DNA of 7,113 bases from Oleispira sp964022115 (lineage in GTDB: Bacteria; Pseudomonadota; Gammaproteobacteria; Pseudomonadales; Oceanobacteraceae): contig CAXIBC010000122.1 in the NCBI GenBank assembly GCA_964022115.1, forward strand, positions 1 to 7,113, in the 5' to 3' direction. How positions within the stretch are numbered: the stretch's first letter is position 1; the number at the start of each line of letters is the position of its first letter. The notes beneath the pieces are model-generated. The model searched no databases. It saw only the letters and a program-made list of their open reading frames with translations, and was not told where the DNA came from. Positions 1-5,709 of this stretch are shown here, in pieces. A program made the position numbers and the translations under genes.

Positions 1-12
1 GCATGGGCTGAA

Positions 13-564
13 TTAGTTTTTAGAGGAAGTCGCTGTTTTAACTTCAGCGTTATCTTGTCTATCTAGCGTACCTAAATCCAGCACTGGTGAGGCATCGATA
101 TGTTGGGCATCCATCATTTCAGCAACCCGCTGTAAAGAAGCAATGATCATGGATTGTTCCCAATCTTGTAGGTCTGCATATTGGCGAGCAAATTGATCTT
201 GCAGTGGGATAGGTGCACTTTTCAGCGTTTCAATCGCTTCTTCGGTTAGATGGGCGTGCACTTTACGCTTATCTTCTTTTGAGCGCTCACGATAAACCAA
301 CCCCCGCTTTTCTAAGCGATCAATAATCGTGGTCACCGTTGCTTGGCTCAAGCTCATCTCATGGGCAATTTCACCGATAGTTACTTCACCTTGGTCGCGA
401 ATGGTCTGCAATAACAAAATCTGTGGCGAAGTTAAGCCGGTCGTTTTGGCAAGGTGTTTCGAGTGAAGGTCGGTAGCGCGAATGACGCGACGCAAGGCGA
501 CTAATACGGATTCAATGCTATTCAATTGTGAATCTCTGAAAATGAATGAGATCACCATTATCAA
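13..564 (-). CDS. ectR: MarR-family transcriptional regulator, probable ectoine operon repressor EctR
   Basis: This gene encodes a 183-residue winged-helix regulator of the MarR family. The core runs from about residue 18 (VLVALRRVIRATDLHSK). The helix-turn-helix lies near 62-88 (IGEIAHEMSLSQATVTTI) and the wing at 90-106, with the family's D-x-R pattern at D98/R100 (EDKRK). It is divergent from ectA, the arrangement expected of EctR, a MarR-type repressor of ectABC-ask known from methylotrophs, and operator-like palindromes lie between the two genes. The role is inferred from context and family. The start is uncertain. An in-frame stop at 574-576 limits extension. The longest form begins with TTG at 564, an ATG lies at 558, and another TTG at 525 has an AGAGA upstream and begins exactly where family similarity starts, giving a 170-residue protein. 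The C-terminal 25 residues are polar and look unconserved. Confidence 0.88.
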   Translation of the reverse strand: MIMVISFIFRDSQLNSIESVLVALRRVIRATDLHSKHLAKTTGLTSPQILLLQTIRDQGEVTIGEIAHEMSLSQATVTTIIDRLEKRGLVYRERSKEDKRKVHAHLTEEAIETLKSAPIPLQDQFARQYADLQDWEQSMIIASLQRVAEMMDAQHIDASPVLDLGTLDRQDNAEVKTATSSKN

Positions 565-627
565 CGTTTCTACTTAATAAATCCATTGATCTCTATGTTT
601 TTCTATTAAGGTTCTCAATGTTATTGG

Positions 628-669
628 TTGAAAACTGTACTGGAAAAATAATAATGTTTAGTGTACTAT
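628..669 (+). promoter_or_regulatory. Candidate sigma-70 promoter(s) for the ectA operon, overlapping O1
   Basis: Two overlapping possibilities can be read. One is TTGAAA (628-633), a 16-bp spacer and AATAAT (650-655), each hexamer 5/6 to consensus, which would start transcription inside O1. The other is TGGAAA (641-646), a 17-bp spacer and TACTAT (664-669), weaker but placing the -10 inside O1 as in the described methanotroph promoter. Either would be blocked by a repressor bound at 655-672. The sequence alone cannot choose between them. Confidence 0.45.
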
Positions 670-672
670 GCT
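655..672. promoter_or_regulatory. Candidate EctR operator O1
   Basis: The sequence TGTTTAGT-GT-ACTATGCT has two 8-bp half-sites around a central GT, with a perfect TAGT/ACTA core (659-662 and 665-668). From memory, the published EctR1 site of Methylomicrobium alcaliphilum is TATTTAGT-GT-ACTATATA, overlapping the -10 of ectAp1. By direct comparison 14 of 18 positions agree. Here too it overlaps a possible -10 (TACTAT, 664-669). It lies between divergent ectR and ectA, so binding could repress ectA and perhaps ectR itself. Function is inferred. Confidence 0.7.
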
Positions 673-729
673 TCGGCATCTGAGTAGATTTGTAAGCTTA
701 AGGCGTGAATTTGGCTTTAATAGCTTGTA

Positions 730-759
730 TTTACATCCATCATGCCTAAATCTTACAAA
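730..759 (+). promoter_or_regulatory. Weak second candidate promoter for ectA
   Basis: TTTACA (730-735, 5/6) is followed after 18 bp by TACAAA (754-759, 4/6). Transcription would begin near 766, inside the second palindrome O2, leaving a short leader with the ectA ribosome site. A second ectA promoter is known in methanotrophs, but this match is weak and could be chance in AT-rich DNA. Confidence 0.25.
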
Positions 760-763
760 AAAT

Positions 764-781
764 ATATTAGAGTACTAATAA
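764..781. promoter_or_regulatory. Candidate second EctR-like operator O2
   Basis: TATTAG (765-770) and CTAATA (775-780) form a perfect 6-bp inverted repeat around AGTA. Written as half-sites it is ATATTAGA-GT-ACTAATAA, sharing the TTAG-N-GT-ACTA core with O1, whose centre is 109 bp upstream. It ends 13 bp before the ectA Shine-Dalgarno sequence, so a bound protein would block elongation or a downstream promoter. Assignment to EctR is inferred from the shared core only. Confidence 0.5.
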
Positions 782-794
782 TTAGAGTTATAGT

Positions 795-798
795 GGAG
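795..798 (+). promoter_or_regulatory. Shine-Dalgarno sequence supporting the TTG start of ectA
   Basis: GGAG lies 10 nt before the TTG at 809. An in-frame TAG at 791-793 rules out any start further upstream. The next in-frame ATG (854) would remove the conserved N-terminal strand (IELRIP) of the acetyltransferase, so TTG is the best supported start. Confidence 0.75.
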
Positions 799-808
799 TC
801 CCTTTAAC

Positions 809-1315
809 TTGTCGAAAAATATCGAATTAAGAATTCCTACCCTTAGCGATGGCATGGCGGTTTACCGGCTCGTCGAGCGTTGTCCGCCACTGGATGCGAA
901 TTCCAGCTACTGCAATATTTTACAGTGTGGGCATTTTGCCCAAACTTCCGTCGCCGCCGAACTAAACGGCGAATTAGTTGGCTTTATCTCGGCTTATCAA
1001 AAACCAGAGCAAGCTAATACCTTGTTTGTTTGGCAGGTAGCCGTCGATGAAAAAGCCCGAGGCTTAGGCTTGGCATCAAAAATGTTGATGCATATTTTAC
1101 AGCGGCCAAATTGTCAGGATGTGTCTCATTTAGAGACCACCATTACCGAAGATAATGAAGGTTCCTGGGCATTGTTTAATCGCCTAGCAAAAACATTATC
1201 AACCGATCTGCAATCATCAATCTGGCTAGAAAAGCAAAAGCATTTTGATGGTCAGCATGAATCAGAAGCCCTCGTATGTGTTGGGCCATTTACTCTTCAA
1301 CAATATAAAGGTTAA
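809..1315 (+). CDS. ectA: L-2,4-diaminobutyrate acetyltransferase (ectoine pathway, EctA)
   Basis: EctA is a cytoplasmic GNAT-fold enzyme that transfers acetyl from acetyl-CoA to the gamma-amino group of L-2,4-diaminobutyrate, the second dedicated step to ectoine. At 168 residues it is a normal length. Diagnostic stretches are visible: PPLDANSSY (26-34) with the following HF..TSV..E segment (42-51), TLFVWQVAVD (71-80), and the acetyl-CoA pyrophosphate loop RGLGLA (84-89). It begins with TTG, with a good GGAG ribosome site and no alternative upstream start. It is first in the operon, ending 2 bp before ectB. The candidate EctR operators lie directly upstream. Identification rests on EctA-specific motifs and on the adjacent ectB and ectC. 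Confidence 0.96.
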   Translation: MSKNIELRIPTLSDGMAVYRLVERCPPLDANSSYCNILQCGHFAQTSVAAELNGELVGFISAYQKPEQANTLFVWQVAVDEKARGLGLASKMLMHILQRPNCQDVSHLETTITEDNEGSWALFNRLAKTLSTDLQSSIWLEKQKHFDGQHESEALVCVGPFTLQQYKG

Positions 1316-1317
1316 TT

Positions 1318-2610
1318 ATGAAAATTTTTAAAGAAATCGAATCAGAAGTACAAAGTTATTCACGTTCTTTCCCATGCGTATTTAACCGCGCGAAAGACGA
1401 ATTTATGTGGGATGAAGCCGGCAACAAATATTTAGATTTTTTAGCCGGTGCAGGCACCTTGAACTACGGCCACAATAACGACCATTTTAAAGATAGCCTT
1501 GTTCAGTACATTATGGACGACGGTATTACTCACGGCCTAGACATGCATACGAAAGCTAAAGGTGATTTCTTAAATACCTTTAACGAAAAAATTCTAAAGC
1601 CTCGTGATATGGAATACATGGTTCAGTTTACTGGCCCAACAGGAACCAACGCTGTTGAAGCAGCAATGAAATTGGCGCGTAACGTAACGGGGCAGCAAAA
1701 TATTGTAACCTTTACTAACGGCTTCCACGGCGTAAGCTTGGGTGCCTTATCGGCAACGGGTAACTCTCATCACCGTGATGCGGCTGGCGTTAGCTTAAAC
1801 GGTATTCACCGTATGCCATTCGATGGTTATTTGGGTGATGGCATTGATACTACGGAATATTTAGACAAGGTTTTGTCGGATTCAAGTAGTGGTATTAATT
1901 CGCCAGCGGCGGTACTGCTTGAAACGGTTCAAGGTGAAGGTGGCGTTAACGTTGCTAGCATCGAATGGTTACAAAACTTAGAAAAAGTATGTCGCAAGCA
2001 CGGTTTATTATTAATAGTTGATGATATTCAAGCGGGTTGTGGTCGTACGGGTACCTTCTTTAGTTTTGAAGAAGCCGGTATTAAACCAGACATTATTACC
2101 ATGTCTAAATCATTAAGTGGTTATGGCTTGCCATTTGCCGTTGTATTAATGAAACCAGAGCTAGATCAATGGAAGCCAGGTGAGCACAATGGTACTTTCC
2201 GTGGTAATAACCTAGCCTTCGTAACCGCTAAGCATGCGATTGATCATTATTGGAGCGACGATAAGTTCTCTAACGAAATTAAAGCCAAAGGCGATTATGT
2301 TAAAGCACAGCTAACCGATATTGTGGCTCAGTATGGCGAAGGTAACTTCACCATTAAAGGTCGTGGCATGTTTCAGGGTATTAACTGTGTAAACGGTGAG
2401 ATCGCTGCCAAAATTACTTCTCATGCTTTCCAGAAAGGTCTGATCATTGAAACCAGTGGCGCTGATGATCAAATCGTTAAGTTGTTCTGCCCACTAACGA
2501 TCACACAAGAAAACCTAGAAAAAGGTATTGATATCATTCGAGCGTCTATTAAAGAAATCTGCTCAAAAGAAGATGCTATCCCAGAAGAAAAAATGTATTT
2601 TCAAGACTAA
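1318..2610 (+). CDS. ectB: Diaminobutyrate-2-oxoglutarate aminotransferase (ectoine pathway, EctB)
   Basis: EctB is a PLP-dependent class III aminotransferase that converts L-aspartate 4-semialdehyde to L-2,4-diaminobutyrate with glutamate as amino donor, the first dedicated ectoine step. At 430 residues it has the family length. Visible landmarks are the cofactor phosphate-binding segment GPTGTN (106-111), the DDIQAG motif with the expected PLP-contacting Asp at 235, and Lys264 in MSKSLSG, the predicted Schiff-base lysine. The GEHNGTFRGNN stretch after it is typical of EctB. The ATG is preceded by AAAGG about 6 nt upstream, at the very end of ectA, implying coupled translation. The gene ends in tandem stops (TAA, then TAG) and is followed by a 176-bp gap rather than by ectC directly. 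Confidence 0.97.
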   Translation: MKIFKEIESEVQSYSRSFPCVFNRAKDEFMWDEAGNKYLDFLAGAGTLNYGHNNDHFKDSLVQYIMDDGITHGLDMHTKAKGDFLNTFNEKILKPRDMEYMVQFTGPTGTNAVEAAMKLARNVTGQQNIVTFTNGFHGVSLGALSATGNSHHRDAAGVSLNGIHRMPFDGYLGDGIDTTEYLDKVLSDSSSGINSPAAVLLETVQGEGGVNVASIEWLQNLEKVCRKHGLLLIVDDIQAGCGRTGTFFSFEEAGIKPDIITMSKSLSGYGLPFAVVLMKPELDQWKPGEHNGTFRGNNLAFVTAKHAIDHYWSDDKFSNEIKAKGDYVKAQLTDIVAQYGEGNFTIKGRGMFQGINCVNGEIAAKITSHAFQKGLIIETSGADDQIVKLFCPLTITQENLEKGIDIIRASIKEICSKEDAIPEEKMYFQD

Positions 2611-2632
2611 TAGTTAAATAGTGAATACGGCA

Positions 2633-2663
2633 GCATCTTATAAAGCACCCGTTTATAAGATGC
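2633..2663 (+). repeat. Perfect 12-bp stem-loop in the ectB-ectC gap
   Basis: The left arm GCATCTTATAAA (2633-2644) and its exact reverse complement (2652-2663) enclose a 7-nt loop (GCACCCG). The arms are AT-rich and no T run follows, so it is not a standard intrinsic terminator. Lying between two genes that must be expressed together, it could be an mRNA processing or stabilising hairpin, a partial attenuator, or a protein-binding site. Structure is read directly from sequence; function is unknown. Confidence 0.7.
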
Positions 2664-2737
2664 GCTTGTGCACTGCTACTGCAGTATTTAGTCAGTATGA
2701 TCGCAAGATTATTAGAAATATTAGTTGATCGTTATTT

Positions 2738-2766
2738 TTGTCAGTAGTTATTGCTGAATTTATTAC
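2738..2766 (+). promoter_or_regulatory. Weak candidate internal promoter before ectC
   Basis: TTGTCA (2738-2743, 5/6) is separated by 17 bp from TATTAC (2761-2766, 4/6). Transcription would begin close to the ectC ribosome site, leaving a very short leader, which weakens the case. It is listed because the 176-bp gap is unusually large for this operon. Confidence 0.2.
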
Positions 2767-2786
2767 AAGATTTATAGAGGTACCGC

Positions 2787-3185
2787 ATGATTGTTAGAAC
2801 GTTAGCTGAAGCCAGTGAAACCAACCGTAAGATAGTTTCACCAGATGGAAACTGGGACAGCACGCGAATGCTACTGAAAGATGATAATATGGGTTTCTCA
2901 TTCCATATTACCACCATTTATAAAGGTGCTGATTTTCAGATGCATTATCAGAATCACCTAGAATCTGTTTATTGTATGTCGGGTCGTGGTGAAGTTGAAA
3001 GCCTAGAAGACGGTTCCGTTCATCCTATTGAGCCGGGCACACTTTATATTTTGGATAAGCACGATAAACACATTCTTCGTGCCACAGAAGAAATGAAAAT
3101 GGCTTGTGTATTTAATCCACCACTTAATGGTAAAGAAGTTCACAATAAAGAAGGCGCTTACGAATTAGACGCCGAAACAATCTGA
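2787..3185 (+). CDS. ectC: L-ectoine synthase (EctC)
   Basis: EctC is a small cupin-fold, iron-dependent dehydratase that closes the tetrahydropyrimidine ring of ectoine from N-gamma-acetyl-L-2,4-diaminobutyrate, the final pathway step. The 132-residue length is typical. By position relative to the structurally characterised Paenibacillus lautus enzyme (Glu57, Tyr85, His93, recalled from the literature), the metal ligands here should be Glu59 (NHLES), Tyr87 (LYIL) and His95 (DKHIL), a constant offset of two. The N-terminal MIVRTLAEA and the segment NWDSTRMLLKDDNMGFSFHI (22-41) are characteristic. AGAGG six nt before the ATG is a strong ribosome site. It lies 176 bp after ectB and 53 bp before ask, in the same direction, so it probably shares the operon transcript and may have extra control in the upstream gap. 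Confidence 0.97.
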   Translation: MIVRTLAEASETNRKIVSPDGNWDSTRMLLKDDNMGFSFHITTIYKGADFQMHYQNHLESVYCMSGRGEVESLEDGSVHPIEPGTLYILDKHDKHILRATEEMKMACVFNPPLNGKEVHNKEGAYELDAETI

Positions 3186-3238
3186 CAATCTCTTAATAAA
3201 AAAAATTTTCTATAATTATTATTAGGTTGGATTGATAC

Positions 3239-4687
3239 ATGAGTGAACAAAATACACATACCATTGAAAAAATTGGTGGTACCTCAATGTCTGATTACGA
3301 ATCTGTTCGTAATAACATTGTTTTAGGTGGTAATCGAAAAACTTTATTTCAGCGCGTTTTTGTTGTATCCGCTTACGGCGGTATTACTAATGAGCTGCTT
3401 GAGCATAAAAAAAGTGGCCAGCCAGGGGTTTTTGAACTGTTTGCCAACGGCATTGAAGACGATGCTTGGTTGCAAAAATTTGATGACCTAAGACAAAAGC
3501 TTTATGCCATCAACCAAGACCTATTTGGTGAAGGCCCTTTACTTGTAAAAGCGAATAAGTTTTTAGAAGAGCGTTTAACCGATGCTAAGCAATGTCTGCT
3601 GGATTTACAAAGTTTATGTCAGCACGGCCACTTTGAATTAAGGTCTCATTTAGACACAGTGCGCGAAATGCTAGCCAGCCTTGGTGAGGCGCACAGTGCT
3701 TGGAATACTACTGAATTATTACGCCGTGATGGTATTAATGCCTGCTTCGTCGATTTGACGGGTTGGCGCACAAATAAGCACATCTCATTAGATGAGCGTA
3801 TTCGCTTGGCCTTCGATAATATCGACCTTGATACACAGCTGCCTATCGTAACCGGTTATGCTCATAGTGATAGCGGTTTGATGTCATCGTTTGATCGTGG
3901 TTATAGCGAAATGACCTTTAGTCGCTTGGCGGTACTTACCGACGCTAAAGAAGCGGTTATTCATAAAGAATTTCACTTAAGCAGCGCCGATCCTCGCTTA
4001 GTCGGAGAAGAAAATGCGGTGCCAATTGGCCGTACTAACTACGATGTTGCCGATCAGTTAGCCAGCTTGGGAATGGAAGCGATTCACCCGAAAGCGGCGA
4101 AAGGCCTGCGCCAAAATAATATTCCTTTACGGGTAAAGAATACGTTTGAGCCAGAGCATACGGGTACTTTAATTACCGGTGATTATGTTAGCGATTCTCC
4201 TTGTGTAGAAATTATTGCGGGCTGTAAAGGTATATTCGCATTACAAGTTTTCGACCAAGATATGTCGGGTAGCTTGCACAACTACGATAGAGACGTATTA
4301 GCGATTATTACTCGCTTTAAAGCCCATATCGTTTCTAAGGATATTAACGCCAATACCATTACTCATTATTTATCTGCTAGTCTAAAAACAGTGAAACGTA
4401 TTCGCGCCGCTGTTGAAGAGCTGTACCCAACGGCCGAAGTTGATCAGCAGAAAGTGGCTATTGTTTCTGCGATTGGTAGTGATATGAAAATACCCGGTAT
4501 TCTTGCTAAAGCGGTTAAAGCCGTGGCCGCTAAAACCGTTAGTGTGCTTGCGCTGCATCAAACCATGCGCCAAGTGGATATGCAGTTTATTGTTAGCGAA
4601 TCCGACTACGAAGAAACCGTTAAAAGTCTTCATGCCTCTTTAGTAGAAGTGCATGACCATGGAAGAGCTATATGTCTCGCATTATAA
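3239..4687 (+). CDS. ask: Aspartate kinase, ectoine-specific isoenzyme (Ask_Ect)
   Basis: This is an aspartokinase that phosphorylates L-aspartate with ATP and so feeds the aspartate-semialdehyde pool used by EctB. At 482 residues it carries the N-terminal kinase motif KIGGTSM (11-17), a nucleotide-site stretch TDAKEA (234-239), and SSADPRLV (from 248) typical of the catalytic domain. A C-terminal regulatory part with two ACT-like repeats begins near 320 (CVEIIAG..GIFALQVFDQD) and includes KVAIVSAIGSDM. The specialised Ask_Ect isoenzymes linked to ectABC are reported to be less sensitive to end-product inhibition; that property is family knowledge, not visible here. The ribosome site is weak (GGA about 7 nt upstream). 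The 53-bp gap before it holds an A/T run and a consensus TATAAT (3211-3216) without a convincing -35. Its 3' end overlaps the next gene by 16 bp. Confidence 0.95.
   Translation: MSEQNTHTIEKIGGTSMSDYESVRNNIVLGGNRKTLFQRVFVVSAYGGITNELLEHKKSGQPGVFELFANGIEDDAWLQKFDDLRQKLYAINQDLFGEGPLLVKANKFLEERLTDAKQCLLDLQSLCQHGHFELRSHLDTVREMLASLGEAHSAWNTTELLRRDGINACFVDLTGWRTNKHISLDERIRLAFDNIDLDTQLPIVTGYAHSDSGLMSSFDRGYSEMTFSRLAVLTDAKEAVIHKEFHLSSADPRLVGEENAVPIGRTNYDVADQLASLGMEAIHPKAAKGLRQNNIPLRVKNTFEPEHTGTLITGDYVSDSPCVEIIAGCKGIFALQVFDQDMSGSLHNYDRDVLAIITRFKAHIVSKDINANTITHYLSASLKTVKRIRAAVEELYPTAEVDQQKVAIVSAIGSDMKIPGILAKAVKAVAAKTVSVLALHQTMRQVDMQFIVSESDYEETVKSLHASLVEVHDHGRAICLAL
4661..4665 (+). promoter_or_regulatory. 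Shine-Dalgarno sequence of the TPR gene inside ask
   Basis: GGAAG, within GGAAGAG at 4661-4667, lies six nt before the ATG at 4672 and inside the last codons of ask. It fixes the start of the TPR gene and suggests translational coupling, since ribosomes finish ask at 4687, past the next start codon. Confidence 0.7.
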
Positions 4688-5634
4688 CGAAACTGACATG
4701 CTTTTTTTGCGCTGCATTGCTTGCTTTGCAAGTCAATGCGGCGGATGAAACTATGACAGAAGAGGGTGCCGTAGAAGCATCTAAAGTAGAAGAATCTAGA
4801 GTAGAAAAACCCTCAGTCGATAACTCGGCTCTGGATGCTAAAACCGAGACAAAAATTGATTCCTTAACCGCGCCACTTTATAACCCCTTTGTGGAACGCT
4901 ACGTACTGGATGAGCTTAAGCAATTAAGAGCTGAACAAGCGGCGACTAAAGTTGATTTGATGCAGCAAATACTCGATCGCGAGCATCGCTCGGTAGACCG
5001 AGGGGTAGAGTATGCGACTAATACGGTAACCTACTTTTTCTACATTATTGCGGCCGCCTCTTCATTATTAGTTTTAGTCGGCTGGACTTCGATACGGGAT
5101 ATGAAAGATCGTGTTCACTCATTAGCCGATGCGGAGATATCACGCTTGATTAATGAGTATGAAACTCGATTATTGGCGATGGAATCTTTGATGAAGCAAA
5201 AGACACAAGACATCGAAGAAAACAGAGAAGAAATTGAATTAACCCAAGAGCTGCAGTCCCATTGGTTACGCGCGCAACAAGAGACTTCAGCCACCAATAA
5301 AATATCTATTTACGACGACATTTTAAGGCTTAAAGGTAACGACTGTGAAGCGCTGACCTATAAAGCCGATGCGGTATTGGAGCTGGATGAGCCGCAATGG
5401 GCTGCAAGCCTATGTCATCAAGCATTAAAAATCGACGCTGAAAATAGCCATGCTTTCTACCAACTAGCCTGCGCACATACTGCTATGAACCAGATGGACG
5501 AAGCCATTCGTTATCTGAGAGAAGCGTTAAGTCGTGATAGTTACCTAGACGATATTAAAGCCGATCCTGCGTTAAAGCCTTTAGTCGAGCACGACTTGTT
5601 TAAAGAACTTATTGCGACTACAGATCTTCATTAA
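4672..5634 (+). CDS. Membrane-anchored coiled-coil/TPR protein of unknown function
   Basis: I do not recognise a named family for this 320-residue protein. It opens with a likely signal peptide (positive residues, a hydrophobic stretch, possible cleavage after VNA at 23; no lipobox). A Glu/Lys/Ser/Thr-rich linker runs to about 65. One transmembrane helix spans about 118-138 (YFFYIIAAASSLLVLVGW), followed by a charged heptad-rich stretch (about 142-200) likely to form a coiled coil, then two TPR-like units (about 224-290; YKADAVLELDEPQWAASLCHQAL and the AFYQLACAHTAMNQMDEAI region) and a C-terminal TPR end-cap (DPALKPLVEHDLFKEL). Positive residues after the helix suggest a cytoplasmic C-terminus and a periplasmic N-terminus. 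It overlaps ask by 16 bp and has its own good ribosome site, so it is probably co-translated with the ectoine genes. A scaffold or sensor role is possible but unproven. Confidence 0.85.
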   Translation: MSRIITKLTCFFCAALLALQVNAADETMTEEGAVEASKVEESRVEKPSVDNSALDAKTETKIDSLTAPLYNPFVERYVLDELKQLRAEQAATKVDLMQQILDREHRSVDRGVEYATNTVTYFFYIIAAASSLLVLVGWTSIRDMKDRVHSLADAEISRLINEYETRLLAMESLMKQKTQDIEENREEIELTQELQSHWLRAQQETSATNKISIYDDILRLKGNDCEALTYKADAVLELDEPQWAASLCHQALKIDAENSHAFYQLACAHTAMNQMDEAIRYLREALSRDSYLDDIKADPALKPLVEHDLFKELIATTDLH

Positions 5635-5655
5635 CTATCAGTACAGTATTAACCC

Positions 5656-5707
5656 CCTTTAACTCAGACACACTCAGATAAGATTGAATGGCTGAGTTAA
5701 AGGTTTT
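5656..5707 (+). terminator. Probable terminator of the ectoine operon
   Basis: CCTTTAACTCAG (5656-5667) and its exact reverse complement (5692-5703) form a 12-bp stem with a 24-nt loop, followed by TTTT at 5704-5707. It sits 21 bp after the TPR gene stop and just before the stop of the converging MFS gene. The long loop and short T run make it weaker than a textbook terminator. On the minus strand the stem is followed by GGG, so it is poorly suited to ending the MFS transcript. Confidence 0.65.
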
Positions 5708-5709
5708 CA

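Noticed and set aside
4382..4633. 83-codon minus-strand open frame inside ask
   Set aside because: Fully antisense to conserved ACT-domain sequence of the aspartokinase; composition looks like a shadow frame.
5115..5297. 60-codon minus-strand open frame inside the TPR gene
   Set aside because: Antisense to the coiled-coil coding region, whose Glu/Lys/Gln codons naturally produce open complementary frames.
5635..5709. Site of an ectD hydroxylase or its remnant downstream of ask
   Set aside because: No EctD-like sequence is visible anywhere in the window; the position is occupied by the TPR gene and a terminator.
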